Below, piece after piece: positions 34,309-43,463 of a DNA stretch of 64,000 bases (positions are counted from its first letter, which is position 1; each line of letters starts with the position of its first letter). The notes beneath the pieces were generated by a model. It saw only the letters and a program-made list of their open reading frames with translations, was not told the origin of the DNA and ran no database searches. This DNA is from Clostridiaceae bacterium Marseille-Q3526 (GTDB taxonomy: Bacteria > Bacillota > Clostridia > Lachnospirales > Lachnospiraceae): assembly GCA_018223375.1 (NCBI GenBank), contig JAGTTS010000002.1:434001-498000 (forward strand), written 5' to 3'. Made by a program: the position numbers and the translations under genes.

Positions 34309-35561
34309 TTACATTCCTCCCTGATGCGCCTGTTCCGTTTTCTGCCCTGCGCTCTGTTCTTTGTCCTGCTGACTCCTTCCGTTCCTCTGAATGCAGTTCT
34401 TCCACGCCTTCAGCTCCTGGAGAAGCTTTCTGTTTTCGCTCCGCGTCTTTACGGCAATTCTGTAAAAAGAAGAATCAAGGCCTCTGTAATCAGCACAGGA
34501 ACGGATCAAAATTTTCTTTTTTTTCAAAAATTCTTTCAATTCAAATGATTTTGGATATTCCAAATTTTCTTTTTTCTTTATATATTGTTTTGAACTTTGT
34601 CCACAGCTGAACTTCGGAAGAGAAAACAGCAGGTAATTGACCATAGACGGATAGACCGTAAAGCCCAGGTTCTGAAGCTCCTCTGTGAGAAATTCTCTCT
34701 CCTCTTTCACCAGTTTTCTGGCCTGCCGCACAAATTCCTCTTCCTTTAAAGCCGCGATTCCTGCCTTCTGGGCAATCCCCGACACGCTCCAGGGCTGTCT
34801 CACTGCACATATTTTTCCTAAAAGCTCCTCGTCAGAACAAAGGCCGTAGCCCAGGCGGAGGCCCGCCATCCCGTAGACCTTGGTAAATGCATTTAATAGG
34901 AACAAATTTTGATACTGCCCTGTAAGACCTGCCGCTGTAAACGCTTCCGGATTTTCCAGAAATCCGTTAAAGCATTCGTCCACCGCCAGGACGGCCGAAA
35001 ACCGGCGGCAGATCCCTGCCATTTCCTCTATGGTTTCCTTTGGGACAGCCATCCCGGTGGGATTGTTTGGATTCCCAAGGAATACCAGATCTGCGCCTCC
35101 CGCCTTTTCTAAGGCCTGTCTAAGAGCATCCGGCTGAGGCAGCCAGCTTTCCTCCGGCTTCAGAGGAATCGTTATCACTTCGCAGCCCTTTAACCGCAGA
35201 GCTGTCTCATACTCAGAAAAGCAGGGAGCAAACAGCACCGCCTTCTCAGGCTTTAAGGCTTCCGCCAGGCCGAAAATCAGATCCGCCGCCCCGTTTCCGC
35301 AGATGAAATGAGACGCAGGAATCTGGAATTTCTTTATTTTATCTTCTTCATCCGCCTCAGAGGACAGCTGTTCTGTCCAGTATTCTGCCAGCGCCGTTCT
35401 GAGTGAGCGGCACTGGCTGTCCGGGTAGAGAAGAATCTCCTCCCGGCAGGAAGCAACTGCCTGAAGGACAGCAGGGGAACGCCAAAAGGCGTAGTGTTGA
35501 CTGAAAAATCAATCTCTACGCCGGCATCTCCATAAATATCTCCACCATGTAAGTAAGGCAT
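34309..35561 (-). pseudogene. cobD: L-threonine-O-3-phosphate decarboxylase, frameshifted
   Basis: A PLP enzyme supplying aminopropanol phosphate for the nucleotide loop. The N-terminus (35561 down to about 35478) reads MPYLHGGDIYGDAG and DFSVNTTPFGVP and then leaves frame. One frame over it resumes PAVLQAVASCREEILLYP without interruption and continues through ICGNGAADLIFGLAE, FLGNPNNPTG and the lysine region LLNAFTKVYGMAGLRLGYG. Adding one C to the four-C run (plus 35474-35477) restores a protein of about 417 residues. Everything else is intact, so the lesion is recent, a sequencing error, or a slippage-prone site. GAGG lies 8 nt upstream of ATG 35561. Residues after about 300 include a Lys-rich insertion near the C-terminus. 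Confidence 0.82.
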
Positions 35562-35643
35562 ACCAAACACCTCTATCTATTTTATATCTGTTTTGTAAGC
35601 TTACTCATTTTATCACATAAAAAAAGTCTCTTAAAACAAATCA

Positions 35644-35677
35644 TCCCACAGCAGAAAAGCGTTGTGCTGCTGTGGGA
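35644..35677 (-). terminator. Hairpin between cbiB and cobD
   Basis: TCCCACAGCAG (35644-35654) pairs with CTGCTGTGGGA (35667-35677). On the minus strand it is followed by a loosely T-rich stretch. It probably ends or attenuates the long cbiD-to-cbiB transcript before cobD. Confidence 0.6.
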
Positions 35678-35760
35678 GGGTTTCATAAAAATTGCTATTT
35701 AAATTCCCATTTCTGTCTACGCAGACTGCATATGCCATTTTTAGTCCTGAGTCCTTGTTA

Positions 35761-36729
35761 TCATTTTATCGAATTTATAATCATCAGTCCCATTCCCCAC
35801 CATGCCATCATGAAACAGGCGGCTCCGTACATCAGTCTGTTGGCTCTGGGAATGTCCTGGTATTCGACAGCTCTTACCGGATCTCCAATAAATGGCTTTT
35901 TACAGAGTGTCCCGAAATACCAGGCATCGCCGGCCAGCTGAATCCCCAGCGCTCCAGCGCAGGCAGACTCTGTCTGCGCCGAATTGGGACTTTTGTGATT
36001 GTACCGATCCCGCAGCCATATTTTGAACGCGTCTTTCCCATTCATTCCCAAAATAAAAGAAGACAAAATCATGAGGAGGGCTGACAAACGGGCAGGAATC
36101 AGGTTCGCCAGATCGTCCAGGCGGGCTGCCGCCCTGCCAAAGTACAGATATCTGTCATTTCGGTATCCCACCATAGAGTCCATAGTATTGATCGCCTTGT
36201 ACGTCCAGCCCAGGACAGGCCCTCCGGCCAGAAGATACAGCAGAGGGGCTATCACTCCATCTGAAGCATTTTCTGCCACTGTTTCCACAGCGGCTCTGGT
36301 AATGCCCTCTGCGTCCAGTCTGTCTGTATCCCGTCCTACGATCATGGAAACTGCCAGACGCGCCTCCTCCACCTTTCCCTCTGTCAGGGGGCGGTAGACT
36401 TTCATGCTCTCGTCTCTGAGGGAGCGGGCTGCCAGAAGATAATAATTCATCACAGCGGCAGTCAAAAACCATACGGCTGTTCCTGCCTTCCCTGCAAGAA
36501 ACAGCAGCAGCCAGCAGCTTCCTCCTGTAATAAATACGATCCACAGAGCCAGCAGTCCTCCTCCGGCCAGCTCTCCCCCCGGCGTTTTGGGAAACATTCT
36601 CCGAATCCAGGTCTCTGAGCTTTCAATCAGCCTTCCCAGCAGCCGTACCGGATGGGGAAGAGAATGAGGATCTCCAAACAGCAGATCCAGAAAAAAACCA
36701 GCTGCAGCAGCCGCAAAATACAATTTCAT
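35761..36729 (-). CDS. cbiB: Adenosylcobinamide-phosphate synthase
   Basis: A 322-residue membrane protein that attaches aminopropanol (phosphate) to adenosylcobyric acid. It has four to five hydrophobic segments and the family signatures LDLLFGDPHSLPHPVR, ASDGVIAPLLYLLAGGP (about residues 155-171) and YKAINTMDSMVGYRN. The C-terminus is hydrophobic. It is the last gene of the cbiD-led run; 31 nt separate it from the CobU-like gene upstream. Its product step follows CobD, which lies directly downstream. Confidence 0.95.
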   Translation of the reverse strand: MKLYFAAAAAGFFLDLLFGDPHSLPHPVRLLGRLIESSETWIRRMFPKTPGGELAGGGLLALWIVFITGGSCWLLLFLAGKAGTAVWFLTAAVMNYYLLAARSLRDESMKVYRPLTEGKVEEARLAVSMIVGRDTDRLDAEGITRAAVETVAENASDGVIAPLLYLLAGGPVLGWTYKAINTMDSMVGYRNDRYLYFGRAAARLDDLANLIPARLSALLMILSSFILGMNGKDAFKIWLRDRYNHKSPNSAQTESACAGALGIQLAGDAWYFGTLCKKPFIGDPVRAVEYQDIPRANRLMYGAACFMMAWWGMGLMIINSIK

Positions 36730-36760
36730 CTTCTTATATCCTTCCCTCTATCTCGCTTTA

Positions 36761-37255
36761 TTATTTTATCCGCGTCTCCACACCGCATATAACTCGCTGT
36801 ACTTCCCTTGCACAGGCAGCCACACGCTGGCAGAACCGCCCTTCTTTTTCCCGATAAGCGCGCTCAAAATGATCAAGCGGTACGATTCCGTATCCAATCT
36901 CGTCTGCTGTGACGATTTTCTCTGCTCCTTCTCTGTCCTGCAGAGCTGAAAAAAGCTCTTCTTCCCAGTTTTCCGTTTCTGAATCCTGTTCCATCAGCCT
37001 TCTTACTAAAAGCTCCAGGTGCAATACTGTCTGGGAATCAGAAATCTCCTGAAAGACCTGTCTGCGGGCGTTCAGAGCCTGCCTTCTTTCTGTCTCTGGC
37101 AGAGCTTCCAGCTTTTCTGATTTTTTCATATTTCTGGCGTCAAATACAGAGAACGCTTCCGCGCCTATTTCACTTTCCTTTTTGTCCTGATTCCTCATCC
37201 GTCTAAACGCGCACTCTGTTTTTCCCTGATAGCTTCCTCCGATGATGAAAACCAT
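36761..37255 (-). CDS. CobU-like P-loop protein (second paralogue)
   Basis: A 164-residue nucleotide-binding protein. The P-loop is GGSYQGKT at residues 6-13, and the C-terminal VTADEIGYGIVPLD and RVICGVETRIK match the last third of the adenosylcobinamide kinase/guanylyltransferase fold. It lacks the clear RHRxxR-type motif after the second strand that full CobU proteins carry for guanylyl transfer; the typical CobU at 38173-38703 has RHRRMR. It lies between cobS and cbiB, so a cobalamin role is likely, but it may be a degenerate or specialised kinase. Confidence 0.72.
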   Translation of the reverse strand: MVFIIGGSYQGKTECAFRRMRNQDKKESEIGAEAFSVFDARNMKKSEKLEALPETERRQALNARRQVFQEISDSQTVLHLELLVRRLMEQDSETENWEEELFSALQDREGAEKIVTADEIGYGIVPLDHFERAYREKEGRFCQRVAACAREVQRVICGVETRIK

Positions 37256-37294
37256 TTCTTTCTTCCTCCTTCATCCAGCCGATCTTTTCTTTTC

Positions 37295-38119
37295 CTACCA
37301 GATCCACACTCCCAGAACAGAAGCGCCTAAAAGCGCCAGCTCACAAATCTGCAGAAAATAGCCTGCCAGATCTCCGGTGATACCTCCAAATTCCCTGACT
37401 GACATCCGATAATACCAGAAAAAGACAAGCATAGATGAAGCAAGGCACAGGAAGCCCGGAATCAGGCTGTCAAAAAGCCATTCGCTGATGATAAGGAAAA
37501 AAGCCGCGCTGGCTGCCAGATATCCTGCCATCACCAGCCGGACCACCCGTTTCAGCGCCGCCTGGGAGAAGGAAGCGGCCAGCCCATCCTGCCTGGCCAT
37601 GGGAAACAGCACCACTGACATTCCGCTCAGCGCCCGTTCAGCCGCAAATGTCCCTGCAAACAGCAGACAGCCTCTGAAATCAAGCTCTGAAAACAAAGCC
37701 CCATAGAGCACAAGATAAACTCCGCAGCCAATAATGGCAAATGCTCCTGCATGAGGATCCTTTAAAATTTCCAGTTTTCTCTCCCTTGGAAGAAACGATC
37801 TCCTGGCATCTGTCGTGTCGAGAAAACCGTCCATATGGATTCCACCTGTTATCACAAGAGGCAGGGCCGTTCCCACAAGCGCTGTGAAAATTTCTCCCGC
37901 GCCCAGCTTCTCAGATAAAAAAACAAAGCCTGCCACAGCCGCTCCTATTAAAACTCCAATCAGCGGAAAAAAACACATGGTATATTTCATTCTCTCTTTT
38001 GTCCAGTGAATCTGAGGCATGGGAATCCTGGAATACATGGACCATGCGATTACAAAGCTTCCCATCAGCGTATAAAAAAGGGCTTCCTGCCTCTCTTCTT
38101 CCTGATATGTTTCCATCAT
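37295..38119 (-). CDS. cobS: Adenosylcobinamide-GDP ribazoletransferase (cobalamin synthase)
   Basis: A 274-residue polytopic membrane enzyme that joins adenosylcobinamide-GDP with alpha-ribazole. It contains SRIPMPQIHW near the N-terminus, GGIHMDGFLDTTDA (metal-binding region, about residues 93-106) and DPHAGAFAIIGCGVYL. The open frame reaches far upstream through cobU, but AGAGGA lies just before two consecutive ATG codons at 38119 and 38116; either may be used. Its 5' end is 53 nt after cobU. Length matches the family after this correction. Confidence 0.92.
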   Translation of the reverse strand: MMETYQEEERQEALFYTLMGSFVIAWSMYSRIPMPQIHWTKERMKYTMCFFPLIGVLIGAAVAGFVFLSEKLGAGEIFTALVGTALPLVITGGIHMDGFLDTTDARRSFLPRERKLEILKDPHAGAFAIIGCGVYLVLYGALFSELDFRGCLLFAGTFAAERALSGMSVVLFPMARQDGLAASFSQAALKRVVRLVMAGYLAASAAFFLIISEWLFDSLIPGFLCLASSMLVFFWYYRMSVREFGGITGDLAGYFLQICELALLGASVLGVWIW

Positions 38120-38172
38120 CGTTCCTCTTTTCCGCCGTCCGGGCCTGTGATTTGTTCTGTTTCCAGCACGCT

Positions 38173-38703
38173 TCAGGGAAGCCTTCCCTTCCGCACCACC
38201 GGAATTCCGTAAACTGCTTCCACCACCAAATCGGCTCTGGATCCAAGAAAGCAGTTTATCCTCCCCAGAAGCCTTCTGTACCTCTCTGTTTCTTCCCCGT
38301 AATACCTGCCGTCTGCCGACACTTCGTTTGTTACCACAATCAAATGGCGGCACTGCCTTGCCAGCTGGCAGATCCCATCCATAATGCGTTCAGCTGCCCC
38401 CTTCTCCTGCCGGTAAAATTCATTGCAGACCAGGTTTGACATACATTCTAACAGCACAGAGGCGTCTCCTGGCTGAAACGGCTTCGGAAGGCAGAACTGC
38501 TCCAGCTCTGTATATACCTCAACTGTCTCAAAATTCTTTCCTGCCCGCATTCTGCGGTGGCGGGCTACCCGTTCCTCTCCCTCCCTGTCCCACACCATCA
38601 TGGTGGCCAGGTAAAGTTTTTTTCCAGGTTCCAGCATTTGAGACAGCCTCTCTGCATAGTCTGACTTTCCGCTTCCGCTCCCTCCCGTAATTACGGCAAA
38701 CAT
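38173..38703 (-). CDS. cobU: Adenosylcobinamide kinase / adenosylcobinamide-phosphate guanylyltransferase
   Basis: A 176-residue bifunctional enzyme. The P-loop is TGGSGSGKSDYAE (residues 6-18). The guanylylation histidine is expected in VARHRRMRAGKNFET, and the conserved VVTNEVSADGRYYGEE lies at about 123-138. It phosphorylates adenosylcobinamide and activates it with GTP for CobS. It lies in the order cobT, cobU, cobS with short gaps. Confidence 0.93.
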   Translation of the reverse strand: MFAVITGGSGSGKSDYAERLSQMLEPGKKLYLATMMVWDREGEERVARHRRMRAGKNFETVEVYTELEQFCLPKPFQPGDASVLLECMSNLVCNEFYRQEKGAAERIMDGICQLARQCRHLIVVTNEVSADGRYYGEETERYRRLLGRINCFLGSRADLVVEAVYGIPVVRKGRLP

Positions 38704-38739
38704 CGCCTCTCTCCCTTTCCTGAACCGTTTTTGTCTGCC

Positions 38740-39855
38740 TTATTTTAAAGGCTTATAATCTTCAATCTGAATTTCCTTAAAGGTACTCATTTCCCTGTAG
38801 ATTCTGAGGGCCATATCTAAAAGCGGCATCAGGGCAGCCGCCCCGGTTCCCTCCCCCAGACACAGCCCGGCAGAAATGGCCGCCTTTTTGTGAAGGGCCT
38901 CCAGCAGAAGATGACCGGCCGGCTCTGAGGAAATATGGGAGGCCAGCATATATCCGGCACAGGCCGGGCAGATTCTCTGCGCCATTAAAGCCGCTGCCCC
39001 TGAAATAAATCCATCCATGACAATGGGAACCCGATACAGCGCTCCTCCCAGAAATACGCCTGCCATGCCAGCCAGATCAAGCCCTCCCACCTTGGACAGA
39101 ATATCGATTCCATCCTCCGGGTCTAGCTGGTGCAGTAAAATCCCCTGGCGGATCACAGAAATTTTCCGAAGCAGCCCAGGGCTGTCAAGACCGGCTCCCC
39201 GCCCTGTAACAAGATACGGATCCAGCTTCAAAGCAGCTGAGACAACGGCGCTGCTGGTTGTGGTATTTCCAATTCCCATTTCTCCTGTTGCGATCAGCCC
39301 ATATCCCTGATTTTTCAGGTCTTTCACCAGATCGATGCCAATCTCCAGAGCCTGCACGGTTTCCTCCTCCGTGAGAGCCGGTTCTTTTAGGAAATTTCTT
39401 GTTCCGCGCCTGACATTTTTATGAATCAAAGGGTATTTTTCCCCCAGGCCGCAGAGTTCCTTTTCCACGCCGATGTCTACGGGAAACACCTGTGCTCCGG
39501 CTGATTCGGCCATCAGACAGACGCAGCTGTCTCCTCTGGTAAAATTAGAGGTTACCACAGCTGTTACCTCTTTTCCTGTCTGGCTGATTCCCTCTTCCAC
39601 AATTCCATTGTCCGCGCACAGAATGACAACCGCTTTTTTCCCAAAGTCCACCTGCCAGGTGCCGAAAATTCCCGCTGCTGACGCAATGGCCTCTTCCAGC
39701 ACTCCTAAGCTTCTCAGGGGCTTCGCTACGCTGTCCCAGCGTTTCCAGGCCTCTCTCTCAGCTGCCCTATCAGGAGGAACAATTCCTTCCAGCCGTTTCT
39801 CCAGCTGCTGTCTTGTCAAGCTCTTTCCCGTTCTGCACTCTGCCTCGCTCTTCAT
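38740..39855 (-). CDS. cobT: Nicotinate-nucleotide--dimethylbenzimidazole phosphoribosyltransferase
   Basis: A 371-residue enzyme that activates the lower-ligand base to its alpha-ribotide. Recognised segments are WDSVAKPLRSLGVLE near the N-terminus, ADNGIVEEGISQ, TGEMGIGNTTTSSAV (about residues 194-208) and the C-terminal LCLGEGTGAAALMPLLDMAL with the catalytic Glu. Gut Clostridia often activate bases other than dimethylbenzimidazole, and the true lower ligand cannot be read from this sequence. It precedes cobU by 36 nt. Confidence 0.95.
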   Translation of the reverse strand: MKSEAECRTGKSLTRQQLEKRLEGIVPPDRAAEREAWKRWDSVAKPLRSLGVLEEAIASAAGIFGTWQVDFGKKAVVILCADNGIVEEGISQTGKEVTAVVTSNFTRGDSCVCLMAESAGAQVFPVDIGVEKELCGLGEKYPLIHKNVRRGTRNFLKEPALTEEETVQALEIGIDLVKDLKNQGYGLIATGEMGIGNTTTSSAVVSAALKLDPYLVTGRGAGLDSPGLLRKISVIRQGILLHQLDPEDGIDILSKVGGLDLAGMAGVFLGGALYRVPIVMDGFISGAAALMAQRICPACAGYMLASHISSEPAGHLLLEALHKKAAISAGLCLGEGTGAAALMPLLDMALRIYREMSTFKEIQIEDYKPLK

Positions 39856-39865
39856 GTATGCCTCC

Positions 39866-41281
39866 CTATATGTGCTGCTGTATCATCTCTGTATCGTTTC
39901 CCGCTGCCGTTTCCTTCCACCTTCTGTGTTTTCCGCCGGCTTCCCTCAGCCACTGTCTCAGCCACGATTCATTGGACGGATAGTAGAGATGGGGAAATCC
40001 CGCCAAAAGCCCTTCTTCCTCCACCATACAGCTCCAGCTTCTGTCTGACATGGGCTTTTTCGCTGTCCAGCTTCCTCCTGGCACAGTCGTATCCCAGTAG
40101 TGGAATTCATGACCTCGTATCTGCTGTCCCCCGGTCCCTGTCAAGGTAATGTAGCCAAACCGCGACAGGCGGTCTGTGGAAAATCCTTCTGCGTCTATCA
40201 GGCCGGCCATAGGATACTGACGGCCGTCAGCCCCTTCCAGCAGGCGGTGCAGATAGAGAAAGCCGCCGCACTCTGCCAGTATGGGGATTTTTCTGCGATG
40301 CGCCTCCCTGACAGAGAGCAGCATAGATGTATTGGCCGCCAGCTCCGCCGCCAGATTTTCCGGATAGCCGCCGCCAAACAGATATCCGTCCGCTTCCGGA
40401 AGACTTTTATCCCTGAGGGGGCTGAAATAGACAAGCTTTGCTCCCAGACGCTCCATCAGGCTTAAATTTTCCTGATAATAAAAACAGAACGCCTCGTCTC
40501 TCGCTACTGCTATGACCGTCTCCTGTATCTCTTCTTTTGCATTTTTGCCTTCCGCTGTGAGTTTCTCCGAAAAAAAAGCGCCGGACAGCCCGTTTTCTTC
40601 GTTCCCGGCCAGCTTCAGCAGTCCGTCCATATCCAGACTTTTTTCTATCTGCTCTGCCAGCAGTCCGATTTTTTCTCTCAGGCCTTCTATCTCCCCTGGC
40701 ATGAAAAGCCCTAGATGACGGCTTTTCAGACTGCACTCCTTCATCTCCGGCAGATATCCGTAGACCTTAATTCCTGTTTTCTCTATCACCGGTTTCAGAC
40801 GTCCATACAGCATAGGGGATAAGCGGTTTAAAATAACGCCGCGGATATTGCTGTTATCCACAAAGTCTGCAAATCCCTTTACCTGGGCAGCCAGGGAAAC
40901 GCTGGCTCCCTTACAGTCCAGAATCAGGACAGAAGGCGTTCCGGTCATCACTGAAATCTCCCAGGAGCTGGCCCGTTTCGATACGGCTCCGATTCCGTCA
41001 TAATACCCCATCACGCCTTCTATAACAGCCAGATCCGCCTCCGTTTCCTTCAGACGGGATGCGAAAACCTGCCTCACCTGATCCGCCTCTAAAAAAAAGC
41101 TGTCCAGATTTCCTCCGGGAATTCCCAGCACATACTGGTGAAACATGGGATCGATATAGTCCGGCCCGCATTTAAAGGCAGCGGGATGATACCCTCTGCG
41201 CCTGACGGCCTCTAAAAAGCCGCAGGTAATTAACGTTTTCCCGCTTCCGCTTCTGGGCGCTGTAAAAAGAATCGACTTCAT
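39866..41281 (-). CDS. cbiA: Cobyrinate a,c-diamide synthase
   Basis: A 471-residue ATP-dependent amidotransferase acting on side chains a and c of cobyrinate. The N-terminal ATPase domain has APRSGSGKTLITCGFLEAV and FKCGPDYIDPMFH. The C-terminal glutaminase domain has the nucleophile in LAECGGFLYLHRLL (about residue 341) and GHEFHYWDT. The start overlaps the cbiT stop by 4 nt. The C-terminal 30 residues are Lys/Arg-rich and extend slightly past the usual end. Confidence 0.95.
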   Translation of the reverse strand: MKSILFTAPRSGSGKTLITCGFLEAVRRRGYHPAAFKCGPDYIDPMFHQYVLGIPGGNLDSFFLEADQVRQVFASRLKETEADLAVIEGVMGYYDGIGAVSKRASSWEISVMTGTPSVLILDCKGASVSLAAQVKGFADFVDNSNIRGVILNRLSPMLYGRLKPVIEKTGIKVYGYLPEMKECSLKSRHLGLFMPGEIEGLREKIGLLAEQIEKSLDMDGLLKLAGNEENGLSGAFFSEKLTAEGKNAKEEIQETVIAVARDEAFCFYYQENLSLMERLGAKLVYFSPLRDKSLPEADGYLFGGGYPENLAAELAANTSMLLSVREAHRRKIPILAECGGFLYLHRLLEGADGRQYPMAGLIDAEGFSTDRLSRFGYITLTGTGGQQIRGHEFHYWDTTVPGGSWTAKKPMSDRSWSCMVEEEGLLAGFPHLYYPSNESWLRQWLREAGGKHRRWKETAAGNDTEMIQQHI

Positions 41282-41883
41282 GCCTCGTTTTCATCCTTTC
41301 CTCCGAAACTGATAATGTACACCGGATTCTGTCCCTGCATCAGATGATAGCTTCCCGCTTTCTTCGCCTTCGCCGTCTGTACAGATACAATTTCCGCCTC
41401 AATGGAAAGATCCTTCAGGGCAGCCACCGCCGCAGCCACCGACTCCAGGGCAATGACGTTGATCACAATGCGCATCTGCGGATTCAGGCTTAAAAGCGCT
41501 TCCAGGATCTGTTTCATATTTCCTGAAGTTCCCCCTAAAAAGGCGTGGGTCAGCCTGTGCCCGGTCTGAAACTGCTCCCTGATTTCCGGATCAGTTAAAA
41601 GCGCCAGGGCCTCCCCCTCCAGCAGATGGATTGTGCCGGCTCCTGCCCTCTCAGCGCGGGCTATGTTCTGTCTCAAAAGCTCGACAGCTTCCCTGTTTTT
41701 TTCAATGGCCCACACAGACTTCACTCTCCAGGAAAGAGCCGCCTCCACAGAGACAGAACCTGTTCCGGCGCCGATATCTGCCAGAACCGACTCTGGCGTC
41801 AGCTCCAGCTTTGAAAGGGACACAGCCCGTACCTCGCTTTTTGTCATAGGGACTTTCCCACGTATAAACCATTCATCCCGCAT
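41278..41883 (-). CDS. cbiT: Cobalt-precorrin-6B C15-methyltransferase (decarboxylating)
   Basis: A 201-residue SAM-dependent methyltransferase of the class I fold, unlike the other corrin methyltransferases here. It shows PMTKSEVRAVSLSKL at the N-terminus and the SAM loop LADIGAGTGSVSVEAAL (about residues 36-52). It methylates C15 and decarboxylates the acetate at C12. It is a separate polypeptide; its usual partner CbiE is fused to CbiJ in the gene just upstream. Confidence 0.94.
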   Translation of the reverse strand: MRDEWFIRGKVPMTKSEVRAVSLSKLELTPESVLADIGAGTGSVSVEAALSWRVKSVWAIEKNREAVELLRQNIARAERAGAGTIHLLEGEALALLTDPEIREQFQTGHRLTHAFLGGTSGNMKQILEALLSLNPQMRIVINVIALESVAAAVAALKDLSIEAEIVSVQTAKAKKAGSYHLMQGQNPVYIISFGGKDENEA

Positions 41884-41936
41884 AGGCTTCTCTCGCTCCT
41901 GTTTTTCTTTTTCTAATTTTCTTGTCTCTCTGACAG

Positions 41937-43463
41937 TTAATCCTGGGGCTTCGCCTGCACGGCCAGAATGGACAGGCCATCCGCCGCAGTTTCTGAAAAT
42001 TCCTTCACCGTCCCCTGGCGGATCCTCTCATTTTCATAAGAAAGACGTTCTCCCACCGCTGCCTGAAGATTTCCGTATCCAAGATCAGTCAGACGGCGGC
42101 ACAGCTCTCCCGCCCCTTCTGTTCCAGACAGGAGGATAAACAGCCATCTGGGTTCCTGAATACCGCTGATGTGGCAGAGCAGTTCTTCCGTGTCCAGGAT
42201 TCGGCCATGGGCGGTGAGAAATTCTGCCCGCTCCCAGGAAATCCCAAGTCTTGCGGCCAGATAGGCTGCAGAGGAAATTCCTGGAAGAATCGTAAAGGAA
42301 ATCCCTCTTTTTTTCAGCTCTGCAGCCAGTTTTTTCGTTCCGCTGTAAAATCCTGTATCGCCGGAAAACAGAACCGTAACCATTCCGCCCTCCTGGTATC
42401 CCTCCAGAAAGCGGATCACTGCTTCCGGCTGGTAGACTGCTTCGGTCCGTGGTCTGTTCTTACGTCCAGAGCTTTCGTTTTGATTTCTGTGTATAAAAAG
42501 CTGTTCCAGACTGTCCAGCGCTTTCAAAGCGCTCTCAATCATCCGGGGTGCTCCCAGCAGCACGCGGCTGTGAAACATGTGCTCCATAACCGTAAGAGTC
42601 ATCTGTCCGGCTGAACCAGGCCCAATCCCGGCTAAAACCACATGAAGAGGTTCCTTCTCCGAAACTGGATTTTCCTGTTTTTCAGAAAAATCTGCTTTCC
42701 GGCGGTGCGGGAAGGCAAGGATCTTTTCCTCCACTTCCTTCACCGAAAAACCATTTTCTTTCTCCCGGCGTATCACAATAACCGAAGCCCCGTTTCTCCT
42801 GGCAGCCCGAATCTTTTCATCGTAGCCGCCGTTCTTTCCCGTCTCCTTTGTCACCATCCACCTGGCCTCTATCTGGCCCATCATGGCCGCGTTCAACTCT
42901 TCTGAAAACGGTCCCTGCATACAGATCAGATGTCTGCCAGTGATTCCAAGCCCCCGGCACTGCTCTGCCGCTTCCGGCGACGGCAGCACTCTGGCATATA
43001 TCCTGTTTTCGTAATCTGCCAGCGCTGTAAAGGCCCGAAGTTCCTTGCTCCCTGTGGTCACAAATACATTGCCTTCCGTACGCCCCAGCATCTGTACCGC
43101 CGCCTCTGCTGTGGGCACATAGAATACCCCTTCCTCCTCTGCGCTCTCCGCCTCTGCATCCCGCAGACATCTGAGAAGCGGTATCTGCTCTTCCATGCAG
43201 GCCCTTTTAATATTCCCGGTCACTTCTTTTGCATATGGATGGGTGGCGTCAACAACCAGCCGGACCTGTTTATCCCGCATAAACTCTGCCATCTCCTGCC
43301 AGTCCATCCGGTTTACCAGTATGCGGAGATATTCTGAGGAGGGCAGCAGATCACAGCCGTACTGGGATGCCACGCTTACCCAGGCCGAGATTCTGTGATC
43401 TGAGCAAAACTGCGCCAGCTGGCGTCCTTCCGTCGTGCCGCCAAAAATTAACAGCCTACACAT
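41937..43463 (-). CDS. cbiJ-cbiE: Cobalt-precorrin-6A reductase / cobalt-precorrin-7 C5-methyltransferase fusion
   Basis: A 508-residue fusion. The N-terminal half (about 1-250) is the CbiJ/CobK reductase with LLIFGGTTEGRQLA, VDATHPYAKEVT and VTTGSKELRAF. The C-terminal half (from about 273, LHVVLAGIGPGSAGQMT) is CbiE, a class III methyltransferase with VLFSGDTGFYSGTKKLA and LPGISSAAYLAARLGISWE. A charged linker of about 20 residues joins them. The pair catalyse nearby steps (reduction, then methylation at C5). The stop lies 53 nt before cbiT, and the start overlaps the cbiH stop by 8 nt. Confidence 0.92.
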   Translation of the reverse strand: MCRLLIFGGTTEGRQLAQFCSDHRISAWVSVASQYGCDLLPSSEYLRILVNRMDWQEMAEFMRDKQVRLVVDATHPYAKEVTGNIKRACMEEQIPLLRCLRDAEAESAEEEGVFYVPTAEAAVQMLGRTEGNVFVTTGSKELRAFTALADYENRIYARVLPSPEAAEQCRGLGITGRHLICMQGPFSEELNAAMMGQIEARWMVTKETGKNGGYDEKIRAARRNGASVIVIRREKENGFSVKEVEEKILAFPHRRKADFSEKQENPVSEKEPLHVVLAGIGPGSAGQMTLTVMEHMFHSRVLLGAPRMIESALKALDSLEQLFIHRNQNESSGRKNRPRTEAVYQPEAVIRFLEGYQEGGMVTVLFSGDTGFYSGTKKLAAELKKRGISFTILPGISSAAYLAARLGISWERAEFLTAHGRILDTEELLCHISGIQEPRWLFILLSGTEGAGELCRRLTDLGYGNLQAAVGERLSYENERIRQGTVKEFSETAADGLSILAVQAKPQD

